A stretch of DNA of 64,000 nt from Sphingomonas caseinilytica (lineage in GTDB: Bacteria; Pseudomonadota; Alphaproteobacteria; Sphingomonadales; Sphingomonadaceae): the NCBI RefSeq assembly GCF_023516455.1, contig NZ_JAMGBA010000001.1, positions 1,054,001 to 1,118,000 on the forward strand, read 5' to 3'. The position numbers and the translations under genes were made by a program. The notes beneath the pieces are model-generated. The model was not told the origin of the DNA. It saw only the letters and a program-made list of their open reading frames with translations, and searched no databases. Positions 18,421-27,494 of this stretch are shown in pieces; within the stretch, counting starts at the first letter, position 1, and each line of letters begins with the position of its first letter.

Positions 18421-19034
18421 TGGCCAAGCTCTATTTTTACTATGCGGCGATGAACGCCGGGAAATCGACCACGCTGTTGCAGGCCGACTTCAACTATCGC
18501 GAGCGCGGCATGCAGACGATGCTGTGGACCGCCGCCCTCGACGAGCGGGCCGGCACCGGCATCATCGGGTCGCGCATCGGCCTGGAGACGGAAGCGAACC
18601 GCTATGCCGAGGACACCAACCTGTTCGACGGTGTCGTCAAGGAACTCATCAAGCGCAAACTGGACTGCATCCTGGTCGACGAGGCACAGTTCCTCACCCG
18701 CGATCATGTGCTCCAGCTTTGCCGGATATCGGACGAACTGAAGATTCCGGTCCTGTGCTACGGCCTGCGTACCGACTTCCTCGGCAACCTTTTCCCGGGA
18801 TCGGCGGCGCTCCTTGCACTCGCCGATTCCCTCATCGAGCTAAAGGCCGTTTGCGAGTGCGGGCGGAAGGCGACGATGAACCTTCGCGTCGATGCCGAAG
18901 GCCATGCCGTCGGCTCCGGCGATCAGACGGAAATCGGGGGCAATGACCGGTACGTCGCCCTATGCCGCAAGCATTTCTTCGAACGCCTCAAGGAAGGCGA
19001 AGCGAGGCAATTGAGCCTGGGCATCGCGCGCTAG
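18420..19034 (+). CDS. tdk: Thymidine kinase
   Basis: This salvage enzyme phosphorylates thymidine with ATP. The 204-residue product starts at ATG 18420, overlapping the previous stop (TGATG). It has the P-loop AAMNAGKSTTLL (residues 9-20), the VDEAQFL motif (Walker B/base), the YGLRTDF segment, and a C-terminal zinc lasso. Two of the lasso Cys are in VCECGRKA and a third is in ALCRKHF. The length agrees with type II thymidine kinases. Confidence 0.95.
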   Translation: MAKLYFYYAAMNAGKSTTLLQADFNYRERGMQTMLWTAALDERAGTGIIGSRIGLETEANRYAEDTNLFDGVVKELIKRKLDCILVDEAQFLTRDHVLQLCRISDELKIPVLCYGLRTDFLGNLFPGSAALLALADSLIELKAVCECGRKATMNLRVDAEGHAVGSGDQTEIGGNDRYVALCRKHFFERLKEGEARQLSLGIAR

Positions 19035-19043
19035 CGACTGGCG

Positions 19044-20003
19044 TCACTCGTCATCGTCGTCGTATAGAAGCGAAATATTGACGCCGCGGTCCGGAAGCCA
19101 CTTCCAGAGAAATACGATATTCAATGCGGCTCCGCTCACCTGGTACAGGCCGGCGGCGACGATCATCGCGGCCGGTTCGCCGCTGCGGATCGCAAAGGCG
19201 GCGGCCGCTCCCAGCGTGCCGAGCGCAAAGGCGATAAATCCGCCCAGATGATGCGGGATATAGGGTTCCAGCTTGCTGTGCCAATTGAGCCCGCGTCCCG
19301 TCCGCGCGGCTGCGTTCCCGAAGGGGCCGAATACGGTGAGCAGCGTCTTGGAAAGGCGATAGGTCAGCAGCCGCCGGCCGAAGATGACCGAATATTGCGC
19401 CACTTCTTCGAACTTGAGCGGCTGGTCGACGATCTGCTTCGGGATGCGCGGTTCTCGCGGCCACCAGCGGAGGACGGCATAGGCGATCCATTCGCGCAAG
19501 CCGAATGCGAGCGCGAAAAGCGTCACGTCCCAGCCCGCCGCCCAGGCAATGGTCGCCGTCACCAGCCCGCTGCAGGTCAGCGCCAGCCGGAAATAGGGCG
19601 AAGCAGTCTTCATGTCCGCCAGGCGCAAATGGCGGGCCGGCATGCCCAACGCCAGGAACGGCAGATAGGCCGCGATCTGGTCCTGCCCGATCGACTTCAG
19701 GCCCTCGACCAGCAGGGCGATCACGATCAATCCGGTAATCAAGGCAAGCGTCTGGAGGCGGAATGAGAAGCGCTTTGCCTGACGCTTGACGACGCGGGAT
19801 GCTTTTGACCGGAGCTTGAGCGCTGTTGGCGTCGCAAGCCGCAGCATCAGCTGCGTTCCCCGCACGAACGTCACCGCCGCCAGCAATCGCGCCGCATCGG
19901 CATGGCCGATCGCAAGCACGATCACCGCCCACATCGCCGCCGTGGCGGCAAGCGGCAAATACTCGCGCCAGGCGAGCTGCTTGATTTTCTTTTTCCTTGT
20001 CAT
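19044..20003 (-). CDS. Polytopic membrane protein of unknown function
   Basis: A 319-residue protein with about seven to eight hydrophobic helices. It has a basic start (MTRKKKIKQLAWREYLPL), a positively charged linker near residue 65 (LRSKASRVVKRQAKRFSFR) and an acidic C-terminal end (DDDDE). No catalytic signature is seen. It starts within the stop of the CDP-alcohol phosphatidyltransferase gene (4-base overlap), so the two are co-translated. It may be a partner, for example a transporter or a lipid-modifying helper, for that enzyme's product. That is inference only. Confidence 0.7.
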   Translation of the reverse strand: MTRKKKIKQLAWREYLPLAATAAMWAVIVLAIGHADAARLLAAVTFVRGTQLMLRLATPTALKLRSKASRVVKRQAKRFSFRLQTLALITGLIVIALLVEGLKSIGQDQIAAYLPFLALGMPARHLRLADMKTASPYFRLALTCSGLVTATIAWAAGWDVTLFALAFGLREWIAYAVLRWWPREPRIPKQIVDQPLKFEEVAQYSVIFGRRLLTYRLSKTLLTVFGPFGNAAARTGRGLNWHSKLEPYIPHHLGGFIAFALGTLGAAAAFAIRSGEPAAMIVAAGLYQVSGAALNIVFLWKWLPDRGVNISLLYDDDDE

Positions 20004-21049
20004 CCGAGCCAGGCGCGGATCGGCTCACGGCGGGAATGGCCGATTGCCTGAAGGTAGCGGAAAGCCTGGATGAGGACGGACATGACACTCCATGCGGCGC
20101 AAAGCACGAATGCCTCCGCGGTCCCGCCGGTTAAAAGGCCGACGGTCATGATCAACAGGATGATGTTCCGCCGCGAAATAATCATCCGAAATCTTGAATC
20201 GAACCGCTTCCACATGAACGGATTGAATCCGAAGCGAGCCTTGAATCCCTTTTCAAGAACCCGGCCGATCAAATAGGTCGCGAGGATCACCCAGCAAGAC
20301 GTCCACACCCACTTATTTCCCGGCGCGACCCGGTCGATGCCAAATGCCAGGCACAGCCACCACAAGGGCGGGTGGATAATGTCATTGCCATGGTCGAGCC
20401 GGTTTCCAAACGCGCTGGAAGTGATCGTGACCCGCGCAAGCTTTCCGTCAACGGTATCGAGCAGGGTCATCAGCCAAGCTGCCGCCATGCCGGTTACAAG
20501 ATTGCCGACGTAGAATTGCCACCCGGCCACGAACGTCAGCACAAGGCCAAGGATCGTCACGAAATTGGGGCTAAGACCCAGCACAGCGGCGCCGCGCGTC
20601 AGCCAAAGGGCCGGTTCGGGCCATGCATATTTCGTGACCACATCGGTCACGCCCTTGTAGACGCTGGAAAATAGCTTGCGTTCGATCGTGGAGCGCGGCT
20701 GTTCGCCAAGCGAAAGGGCGAGCGGCTCCAGCGTCCGGCGAAGCTTGCGAACATAGACCGAACCGATCGTATCGGCGCTGGCCAATGTAAGCCCGCCTTC
20801 TCCAACGATCGCTTTCTTTGCGACATCAATCTCGGCCGGCCCGACCACCACAGCCAACGGGCGCCCCTTCGTCGAAGTCACGACCGTCCCGCAATGATCC
20901 GCCAGCCAGGCAATGGTGTCGTCGGACAGCACTGCTGATGCATGTGCAATGAGCTGCCTTTCCCCGAGGTTCCCGCATTGCCGGCCAAGCCGCTCGGCGG
21001 GCTTCATTCCGAACAGTTGCTGGTCGCACTCGCCGACGATTGTAAGCAA
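20000..21049 (-). CDS. CDP-alcohol phosphatidyltransferase with an N-terminal extension
   Basis: A 349-residue protein. The CDP-OH-P catalytic motif is complete: DTVDGKLAR (residues 198-206), then G215, D219 and D223 at the spacing D-x2-D-G-x2-A-R-x8-G-x3-D-x3-D. Six hydrophobic helices surround it. The first ~150 residues are not membrane-like and include VVVGPAEIDVAKKAIVGEG and LFSSVYKGVTDVVTKYAWP. This resembles the linker of bifunctional inositol-phosphate cytidylyltransferase/phosphatidyltransferase enzymes, but no intact nucleotidyltransferase signature is seen. It would make a phospholipid or phosphodiester-linked lipid head group. It is divergent from truB by 72 bases. Confidence 0.8.
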   Translation of the reverse strand: MLTIVGECDQQLFGMKPAERLGRQCGNLGERQLIAHASAVLSDDTIAWLADHCGTVVTSTKGRPLAVVVGPAEIDVAKKAIVGEGGLTLASADTIGSVYVRKLRRTLEPLALSLGEQPRSTIERKLFSSVYKGVTDVVTKYAWPEPALWLTRGAAVLGLSPNFVTILGLVLTFVAGWQFYVGNLVTGMAAAWLMTLLDTVDGKLARVTITSSAFGNRLDHGNDIIHPPLWWLCLAFGIDRVAPGNKWVWTSCWVILATYLIGRVLEKGFKARFGFNPFMWKRFDSRFRMIISRRNIILLIMTVGLLTGGTAEAFVLCAAWSVMSVLIQAFRYLQAIGHSRREPIRAWLG

Positions 21050-21121
21050 ATGAACTCTAGCTCCCGAGGCCGATGCGCGGACTTATGGTCAAAGCGGACA
21101 GGCTTGTCTATCGCGCCGCCC

Positions 21122-22084
21122 ATGGCGCTCAACGGCTGGATCATCATCGACAAACCGATCGGGCTGGGCTCGACCCAGGCCGTCGGCGCTGTGAAGCGCA
21201 TGCTGAGGGAAGCCGGCGAGCCCAAGACCAAGGTCGGCCATGGCGGCACCCTTGATCCGCTCGCCAGCGGGATCCTGCCGATCGCGCTCGGGGAGGCGAC
21301 CAAGCTCGCCGGGCGGATGCTGGATGCGACCAAGTCGTACGACTTCACCATCCGCTTCGGCGAGGAGACGGATACGCTGGATTTGGAAGGGAAGGTCATT
21401 GCGACAAGCGATGTTCATCCTAGCCAAGACGAAGTCGATGCGATTTTGCCTCGGTTCACCGGACCGATCGAGCAGGTGCCGCCGGCCTTCTCCGCGCTGA
21501 AAGTAGATGGCGAACGCGCCTACGACCTCGCGCGGGCGGGGAAGGAGGTTGAGCTCAAGTCACGAAGCGTGACGGTGCATTCCCTCTCAACTTGTCGCCC
21601 CAGCGAAGGCTGGGGCCCATGTCAGGTAGAGAAGACCGAACCGTACGACATGGATGCCAGCCTTCGCTGGCATGACGGATTAAGAGAAATCACCCTCTCC
21701 GCCACCGTATCCAAGGGCACCTACATCCGAAGCCTCGCTCGCGACATTTCCCATGCGCTGGGCACCGTCGGCCATGTCACCATGCTCAGGCGGACCAAGG
21801 CCGGCCCCTTCGCCCTCAATCAGGCGATTTCGCTGGACTTTCTGCAAGATGCCGCTAAGGCGCGCCGACTGACGGAGACGGTTCTCCCGCTTGAGGCGGG
21901 TCTGGACGACATCCCGGGCCTCCCCGTCACCCCCGAACAAGCAAAGCTGCTCCGTCATGGACAGCAGCTTTTCGGGATCCCCGCGGTGCCGGGGCTTCAC
22001 CTTGCGACGGACGGCGAAACGCCGGTCGCCTTGGTCGAAGCTTCGGACGACGGCCTCCGGGTCGTGCGCGGGTTCAACCTATGA
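21122..22084 (+). CDS. truB: tRNA pseudouridine(55) synthase, with an in-frame repeat insertion
   Basis: TruB makes pseudouridine 55 in the T-loop of tRNAs. From ATG 21122 the product is 320 residues; longer frames upstream overlap the divergent gene. The catalytic aspartate is Asp45 in GGTLDPLASG, followed by AYDLARAGKEVELKSR and the conserved YIRSLARDI motif. Between VTVHSL (ends ~155) and ITLSATVSKG lies an unusual stretch of about 33 residues, starting STCRPSEGWGP, encoded by a palindromic intergenic-type repeat. Position and surroundings suggest a surface loop, so activity may persist. rpsO follows 17 bases later. Confidence 0.93.
   Translation: MALNGWIIIDKPIGLGSTQAVGAVKRMLREAGEPKTKVGHGGTLDPLASGILPIALGEATKLAGRMLDATKSYDFTIRFGEETDTLDLEGKVIATSDVHPSQDEVDAILPRFTGPIEQVPPAFSALKVDGERAYDLARAGKEVELKSRSVTVHSLSTCRPSEGWGPCQVEKTEPYDMDASLRWHDGLREITLSATVSKGTYIRSLARDISHALGTVGHVTMLRRTKAGPFALNQAISLDFLQDAAKARRLTETVLPLEAGLDDIPGLPVTPEQAKLLRHGQQLFGIPAVPGLHLATDGETPVALVEASDDGLRVVRGFNL
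21590..21680. repeat. Palindromic repeat inserted within truB
   Basis: GTCGCCCCAGCGAAGGCTGG near 21594 and GATGCCAGCCTTCGCTGGCA near 21652 are the inverted arms, with GACATG/CATGTC inside. The element is of the type usually found between sphingomonad genes. Here it is read through in frame, with no stop, in the middle of truB. Confidence 0.8.
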
Positions 22085-22101
22085 GAGACAAGGAGTGATT
22101 G

Positions 22102-22371
22102 ATGTCGATTACCGCTGAGAAGAAGCAGGAACTGATCAAGACGCATGCGCGCGCCGCCGACGACACGGGTTCGCCCGAAGTCCAGGTCGCGATCCTGACC
22201 GAGCGCATCGTCAACCTGACCGAGCACTTCAAGACCCACGCGAAGGATAATCACTCGCGCCGCGGCCTTCTGATGCTGGTCAACAAGCGTCGCTCGCTGC
22301 TCGATTATCTGAAGCGCGAAGACGCGGCCCGCTACACGGACCTGATTACAAAGCTGGGCCTCCGCAAGTAA
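22102..22371 (+). CDS. rpsO: 30S ribosomal protein S15
   Basis: The 89-residue primary 16S rRNA-binding protein. It has the S15 signature from about residue 39 ([21 protein letters not shown]) and the ending ITKLGLRK. The ATG at 22102 has AGGAG six bases upstream; a TTG directly before it would add one residue. It lies between truB and pnp, as in most proteobacteria, and ends just before a strong hairpin. Confidence 0.98.
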   Translation: MSITAEKKQELIKTHARAADDTGSPEVQVAILTERIVNLTEHFKTHAKDNHSRRGLLMLVNKRRSLLDYLKREDAARYTDLITKLGLRK

Positions 22372-22380
22372 CGAAATTCA

Positions 22381-22405
22381 GAAGGGCGCCAACTCGGCGC
22401 CCTTC
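22381..22405 (+). terminator. rpsO-pnp intergenic hairpin
   Basis: GAAGGGCGCC (22381-22390), loop AACTC, GGCGCCCTTC (22396-22405): a perfect 10-bp stem 10 bases after the rpsO stop. No T-run follows (GCCATT), so it may be a partial terminator or an RNase processing/stability hairpin between rpsO and pnp. Confidence 0.6.
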
Positions 22406-22536
22406 GCCATTAGGGGCCTCCCGCAATTCGGCGGACGGCCTTGGGGGCAATATCAGGCCCCGCACCGCTCGCAGACCGGATCTGTCTGCAACTAGCTGAC
22501 CCCGCCGGCATCCGGCCGCCGGGTAAAGGAAATAAT

Positions 22537-24933
22537 ATGTTTGATATCAAAACCGTAGAAATCGAGCTCGGCGGAAAGACCCTGAAGCTCGAAACCGGCC
22601 GCGTTGCCCGTCAGGCTGACGGCGCCGTTCTGGCCACCCTCGGCGAAACCGTCGTCCTCTGTGCCGTTACCGCCGCCAAGTCGGTGAAGCCGGGCCAGGA
22701 CTTCTTCCCGCTGACCGTCCACTACCAGGAAAAATTCTCGGCCGCCGGCCGCATCCCGGGCGGCTTCTTCAAGCGCGAGCGCGGCGCGACCGAAAAGGAA
22801 ACGCTGACCAGCCGCCTGATCGACCGTCCGATCCGCCCGCTGTTCCCGGAAGGCTTCTACAATGAAGTCCTGGTGATCGCGCAGGTCCTCTCCTACGATG
22901 GAGAGAATGAGCCGGACATCGTGGCGATGATCGCCGCCTCCGCCGCCCTCACCATCTCCGGCGTTCCGTTCATGGGCCCGATCGGCGCTGCCCGCGTCGG
23001 CTACCAGGACGGCGAATATATCCTCAACCCGACCCAGGCCCAGATGAAGGAAGGCCAGCTCGACCTCGTCATGGCCGGCACGCCCAACGCGGTGATGATG
23101 GTCGAATCCGAAGCCAAGGAGCTTTCGGAAGAGGTCATGCTCGGCGCCGTCATGTTCGGCCACGAAGCCAGCCAGAAGGTCTGCAAGGCGATCATCAGCC
23201 TGGCCGAAAAGGCCGCCAAGGACCCGTGGGAACTCGACCTGCTCGACGACAGCGCGGACACCAAGGCCAAGCTCAAGGACGTCATCGGCAAGGACCTTGC
23301 CGCCGCCTACAAGCTGACCAACAAGCAGGAGCGCCAGACCGCGATCAACGAAGCCCGCGCCAAGGCCCGCGAAGCCTTCGCCGAGCTCGAAACGTCGAAT
23401 CCGGCCGCCTACCTCGCCACCCTGAAGCTGGTGAAGAAGCTTGAGGCCGACGTCGTCCGCGGCGCCATCCTCAAGGAAGGTCACCGCATCGACGGCCGCG
23501 ACACGAAGACGGTCCGCCCGATCGAGGCGATGGTCGGCTTCCTGCCGCGCACTCACGGCTCGTCGCTGTTCACCCGCGGTGAAACCCAGGCGATCGTCAC
23601 CACCACGCTCGGCACCAAGGATGCGGAGCAGATGATCGACGGCCTCGACGGCCTCAGCTACTCGCGCTTCATGCTGCACTATAACTTCCCGCCCTATTCG
23701 GTCGGCGAAGTGGGCCGCTTCGGCGCTCCGGGCCGCCGCGAAGTCGGACACGGCAAGCTCGCCTGGCGCGCGCTTCACGCCATGCTGCCGACGGCGGAAG
23801 AGTTCCCCTACACGATCCGCGTCCTCTCCGACATTACGGAGAGCAACGGTTCCTCGTCGATGGCCACCGTCTGCGGCGGCAGCCTTGCGATGATGGACGC
23901 CGGCGTGCCGATGGCGCGTCCGGTTGCCGGCATCGCCATGGGCCTCATCCTCGAAGGCAAGGACTTCGCGGTGATCAGCGACATCCTGGGCGACGAGGAT
24001 CACCTCGGCGACATGGACTTCAAGGTTGCCGGCACCAGCGATGGCATCACCGCACTGCAGATGGACATCAAGGTCGCGGGCATCACCGAGGAGATTATGA
24101 AGGTCGCCCTCGCCCAGGCCAATGAAGGCCGTGCGCACATTCTTGGCGAAATGGCCAAGGCGCTCGACCACACCCGCACCGAACTGTCGGCCCACGCGCC
24201 GCGGATCGAAACGATGCAGATCGCCAAGGACAAGATCCGCGAAGTGATCGGCACCGGCGGCAAGGTAATCCGCGAGATCGTCGCCACCACCGGCGCCAAG
24301 GTCGACATCGACGACGAAGGCCTGATCAAGATCAGCTCGTCCGACCTGTCGCAGATCGAGGCCGCTCGCGCCTGGATCCACGGCATCGTCGCGGAGCCGG
24401 AGCCCGGCACCATCTACACCGGCAAGGTCGCCAGCATCGTCGATTTCGGCGCTTTCGTGACCTTCATGCCCGGCAAGGACGGCCTGGTTCACGTGTCCGA
24501 GATCAAGAACGAGCGCGTCGAGAACGTCCGCGACATCCTGTCCGAAGGCCAGGAAGTTAAGGTCAAGCTCCTCGAGGTCGATCCGCGCGGCAAGGTTCGC
24601 CTGTCGATGCGTCTCGTCGACCAGGAAACCGGCGCCGAGCTGGAAGACACCCGCCCGCCCCGCGAACCGCGCGAAGACCGTGGTCCGCGCGGTGACCGTG
24701 GTGATCGCGGTCCGCGCCGTGACGGCCGTGGCCCGCGTCGCGACGGCGGCGACCGTGATCGTGGACCCCGCCGTGAAGGCGGAGACCGTGGCGACCGTGG
24801 ACCTCGTGGTGAAGGTCGGGGCGGCGAAGGCCGTGGTGACCGTGGTCCCCGTCGTGAAGGCGGCGACCGCCAGCGCGACGACGGCCCCGCGCCCGAGTTC
24901 GCTCCTGCGTTCCTGCGGAACGACGACGAATAA
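22537..24933 (+). CDS. pnp: Polyribonucleotide nucleotidyltransferase with a long Arg/Gly-rich tail
   Basis: PNPase degrades RNA 3'-5' phosphorolytically and is a degradosome component. I start at ATG 22537 (AAAGGAAATAAT before it), giving 798 residues. Two RNase PH domains are seen ([20 protein letters not shown] in the first; [14 protein letters not shown] and [13 protein letters not shown] in the second). A KH domain (~555-615, [16 protein letters not shown]) and an S1 domain (~625-695, [13 protein letters not shown]) follow. The last ~90 residues are a low-complexity Arg/Gly/Asp-rich tail made of short [18 protein letters not shown] repeats, which many PNPases of ~700 residues lack. It probably binds RNA or partner proteins. 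Confidence 0.97.
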   Translation: MFDIKTVEIELGGKTLKLETGRVARQADGAVLATLGETVVLCAVTAAKSVKPGQDFFPLTVHYQEKFSAAGRIPGGFFKRERGATEKETLTSRLIDRPIRPLFPEGFYNEVLVIAQVLSYDGENEPDIVAMIAASAALTISGVPFMGPIGAARVGYQDGEYILNPTQAQMKEGQLDLVMAGTPNAVMMVESEAKELSEEVMLGAVMFGHEASQKVCKAIISLAEKAAKDPWELDLLDDSADTKAKLKDVIGKDLAAAYKLTNKQERQTAINEARAKAREAFAELETSNPAAYLATLKLVKKLEADVVRGAILKEGHRIDGRDTKTVRPIEAMVGFLPRTHGSSLFTRGETQAIVTTTLGTKDAEQMIDGLDGLSYSRFMLHYNFPPYSVGEVGRFGAPGRREVGHGKLAWRALHAMLPTAEEFPYTIRVLSDITESNGSSSMATVCGGSLAMMDAGVPMARPVAGIAMGLILEGKDFAVISDILGDEDHLGDMDFKVAGTSDGITALQMDIKVAGITEEIMKVALAQANEGRAHILGEMAKALDHTRTELSAHAPRIETMQIAKDKIREVIGTGGKVIREIVATTGAKVDIDDEGLIKISSSDLSQIEAARAWIHGIVAEPEPGTIYTGKVASIVDFGAFVTFMPGKDGLVHVSEIKNERVENVRDILSEGQEVKVKLLEVDPRGKVRLSMRLVDQETGAELEDTRPPREPREDRGPRGDRGDRGPRRDGRGPRRDGGDRDRGPRREGGDRGDRGPRGEGRGGEGRGDRGPRREGGDRQRDDGPAPEFAPAFLRNDDE

Positions 24934-24934
24934 T

Positions 24935-25011
24935 CGTCATCGCGAGGACCCCGGACTTGTCCGGGGGCCGTGGCGATCCAGCTGGATTGCTTCGCTCCGC
25001 TCGCAATGACG
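24935..25011. repeat. Palindromic repeat (CGTCATCGCGAGGA type), copy 2
   Basis: The same family as 16923-16989: it opens with CGTCATCGCGAGGA and closes with TTGCTTCGCTCCGCTCGCAA and TGACG. In this copy the left arm contains a different nested palindrome (CCCCGGACTTGTCCGGGG). It begins two bases after the pnp stop. Confidence 0.85.
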
Positions 25012-25023
25012 GGCAAAAAAATG

Positions 25024-25053
25024 AAGGGCCGCTCCGCAAGGGGCGGCCCTTTT
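25024..25053 (+). terminator. Rho-independent terminator after pnp
   Basis: AAGGGCCGCTCC (25024-25035), loop GCAA, GGGGCGGCCCTT (25040-25051), then more Ts: a 12-bp stem with one G-U pair. It probably ends the truB-rpsO-pnp transcript, and on the other strand lies just past the stop of the convergent hydrolase gene. Confidence 0.85.
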
Positions 25054-25060
25054 GCTTTGC

Positions 25061-26047
25061 CTATTCCGGCCCGCCCAACTTGGCCTTCAGGAAAGCAACC
25101 ACCTTCGGCCAGCTATCCGCTCGAGCCACCCAATTGCCTTCCTCCGTACCGCCAAGCTTGCTGACCCAGGCATCCTTGGACGCTGCCGACCGGGGCGCTC
25201 CCGCCACGCCATGGCCCGCGTCCTTGTACCGAAGCACCACCGGCTGCGGCGCACCCTTCGCCTTCGCCCGTTCGACGATCTGGTCGGTCATCGGGCAGCT
25301 TGGCCACAATTTCTCCGCCTCGCCGCAGATCAGCATCAGCGGGCCATTGTACTTCTCCACCGGGATCGCGGCGTCGGGGTTGCTGTCCAGCTCCTTCAGG
25401 CCGTTCACGAAGACCGGCATCAGGCCCTCGCTGCCCGGCTGCCCCTTATAGGCAAGGTGCGCGACCGGCTCCCCCTTCTCGCTCCATGAGGAGCTGAACG
25501 AGCCCAGCACATAATTCTCAGCGCTCATCCCGTCCCACACCACGCTGGACGGCATGCCGAGCACCGCCGCGCCGATGCCCGGATAGCGGGTCGCGACCAG
25601 CAGCCCCGCCTCCGCCCCTTTCGAATATCCGACAATCGCGATGCGCCCGGCATCGACCCCCGGCTGCTTCTTCAGCCAGTCGAGCGCGCGGTAGAAATCC
25701 TCCAGCGGAATATTGACCAGCTTCGCCGATTTGCCCGGCGCATTGTGATAGGCGAGCTGCAGCGTGCTGAATCCCTCGGCCTGCAGCAGCAGCGCCTGTG
25801 CCTGCGCCCCCTGGCTCAATCCCCCCTCGGACCCGCCGAGCAGCAGCACCGCCGGATGAGGCCCCTCACCCGCCGCCGGGAAGTAGTTGCCAAGCACCCC
25901 CGCCGCATCGATCCGCTGTCCGGTAGGCCCGGCCTCGACCAGCTTCGCCGGCTTCGGCGGAAGGCTCGCCATCCAAGCCCCGCCACCCGCGCCAATCAGT
26001 ACCACCGCTCCAACCACGCCCAGCGCGATCTTCCATCCCCGTTTCAT
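25061..26047 (-). CDS. BAAT/dienelactone-hydrolase-like alpha/beta hydrolase, membrane-anchored
   Basis: A 328-residue protein from the ATG at 26047 (AAAGGAACGACGC upstream). An N-terminal hydrophobic segment (residues 4-27) is a signal anchor. The rest is an alpha/beta hydrolase: LLLGGSEGG (oxyanion region), nucleophile Ser142 in GYSKGAEAGL, acid in ICGEAEKLWPS, and His in DAGHGVAG. The arrangement matches the BAAT C-terminal acyl-CoA thioester hydrolase family, but with Ser instead of Cys. It probably hydrolyses an ester or thioester in or facing the periplasm; substrate unknown. Confidence 0.8.
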   Translation of the reverse strand: MKRGWKIALGVVGAVVLIGAGGGAWMASLPPKPAKLVEAGPTGQRIDAAGVLGNYFPAAGEGPHPAVLLLGGSEGGLSQGAQAQALLLQAEGFSTLQLAYHNAPGKSAKLVNIPLEDFYRALDWLKKQPGVDAGRIAIVGYSKGAEAGLLVATRYPGIGAAVLGMPSSVVWDGMSAENYVLGSFSSSWSEKGEPVAHLAYKGQPGSEGLMPVFVNGLKELDSNPDAAIPVEKYNGPLMLICGEAEKLWPSCPMTDQIVERAKAKGAPQPVVLRYKDAGHGVAGAPRSAASKDAWVSKLGGTEEGNWVARADSWPKVVAFLKAKLGGPE

Positions 26048-26314
26048 GCGTCGTTCCTTTGCGGAAGCTTCATTGCGATCATGCAACGGCATGGGGTGCG
26101 GAGGGAATGAGAATCGAATTTCGATGAACGGCCGAAGGGTGTGGGCGAGATGTCGTGATCCAGCGTCGCATCGCAATTAGGCTTGGCGCCGTGCCAGGGC
26201 AAATGGCAGGAATGGGTGGAAAGCGGTCATTAACTTGACGTCTACAGTTGCGGCTTTAGCGTCGCAGTATGGGGGCCGCTCTAGGCGGACAGTTGCGTAA
26301 CCGGGGGATTTTTC

Positions 26315-27364
26315 ATGAGAAAATTGAGTGCGCTTTCGGCGGCGATGGTTCTTAGCTTGGCTGGGCAACCGATAGCGGCGTTTGCGGCACAAGGGTCTGT
26401 AAGATGGGTATTTTGCTCCTATCAACGAGCGGGTGCAGCATACGCCACTGATCTTACCGAGGTGTTCGCAGTTCCGGACACGGGGCAGCACGTCTATTCT
26501 TCCGACTGGTATAAAGCCATGGAGGCTGACACCGACAGCCGGAGATCGACAAATCTTTCCTGCCCCGATGATGACACCCGCGAGAAAAGCGAGTCTCGAC
26601 GTCAGGAGAAGATCGATTTCTACCTAGGAAGAGGGGCAGAGATTGGTACCCTCGCGACGCCGTCAGTCCCGAAGGTGCGGACCAGCACTCCGGCGTCTTC
26701 GAAAGTGGCTGATAAGGCCGCGCCAAAGTCGCGAGATACGCAGGCGAAGGAACCAGTCGCTGGCGGTCCGACGGCTGCCGAGATTGCCGCCGAAAAGCAT
26801 CGCGCCGTCGAGGAACGAAATCGGGCCGCGCAGGAAAAATATGAGGCCGAACTCGCCGAGCAGAAGCGCAAGGTCGAGGAATATGAGCAGGCCCAGGCGG
26901 ACGTCGCACGAAAGAAAGCCGAACAGGCCGCTGCCGCTCAGGCTGCGATGGCTGCGCATGACGCCCAGCTTGCAGTCGCTGCCGAGGCGCAGCGCAAGCA
27001 TGAAACCGACCTTGCGAAATATGAGCAGGAGGTCGCAGCCCAGAAACTTCGCAAGGACTTTGACGAGCGTCACAAGCTTGGCCAGGCGTCGACTGATGCC
27101 GACGCCAATCAATGTGTCACTGAGCCTGAAACCCAGCTCAACGCATCCTTCCAGGGAAACACGGCGGCAAGCGTCATCAACGGTTGTGGCAAGCCGGTCG
27201 ACGTCCGCATTTGCCTGATGACCGAGAAGGGCTGGAATTGCGGCGTGACCTACGGGCTCGGATCGCAGCAGCGCTGGAGCCACTCCAGCTTCAATGCCAC
27301 CGGGCAAGTGTTTAGCGATGCGAGGACGTCGGGCAGCAGCCGGGCGCTTGCGTCGCCGAACTAA
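26315..27364 (+). CDS. Exported coiled-coil protein of unknown function
   Basis: 349 residues with a signal peptide (cut near AFAAQG, residue ~25). The N-terminal mature domain has VFCSYQRAGAAYATDLTEVF and an acidic CPDDDTRE segment. Residues ~135-265 are a long Ala/Glu/Lys/Gln-rich coiled coil (heptad-like EKYEAELAEQKRKVEEYEQ). A C-terminal domain with four Cys (NQCVTEP, NGCGKPVDVRICL, GWNCG) resembles short disulfide-stabilised beta modules. No family is recognised. It stands alone between convergent and divergent hydrolase genes. Confidence 0.75.
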   Translation: MRKLSALSAAMVLSLAGQPIAAFAAQGSVRWVFCSYQRAGAAYATDLTEVFAVPDTGQHVYSSDWYKAMEADTDSRRSTNLSCPDDDTREKSESRRQEKIDFYLGRGAEIGTLATPSVPKVRTSTPASSKVADKAAPKSRDTQAKEPVAGGPTAAEIAAEKHRAVEERNRAAQEKYEAELAEQKRKVEEYEQAQADVARKKAEQAAAAQAAMAAHDAQLAVAAEAQRKHETDLAKYEQEVAAQKLRKDFDERHKLGQASTDADANQCVTEPETQLNASFQGNTAASVINGCGKPVDVRICLMTEKGWNCGVTYGLGSQQRWSHSSFNATGQVFSDARTSGSSRALASPN

Positions 27365-27371
27365 CCGTGAC

Positions 27372-27408
27372 TTAGCGTCCGCTTTGGGTCGAAAGCTGCC
27401 ATTAGCAG
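27372..27408. repeat. Dispersed repeat, TTAGCGTCCGC type, copy 1
   Basis: TTAGCGTCCGCTTTGGGTCG followed by AAAGCTGCCATTAGCAG lies 7 bases after the preceding stop. Related copies are at 47165-47200 (inverted) and 48673-48706. Confidence 0.55.
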
Positions 27409-27494
27409 CGTCGTTCTCGACCCCTCATCTGGACCGAGTCGACTCGAATTCTGCGAACTCGCACATGCCTGCACTTCCGCCTCATGCCCCCGGC

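Noticed and set aside
22492-24492. Long open frame antisense to pnp
   Set aside because: Same reason: a shadow of a GC-rich sense gene with fully recognisable PNPase domains.
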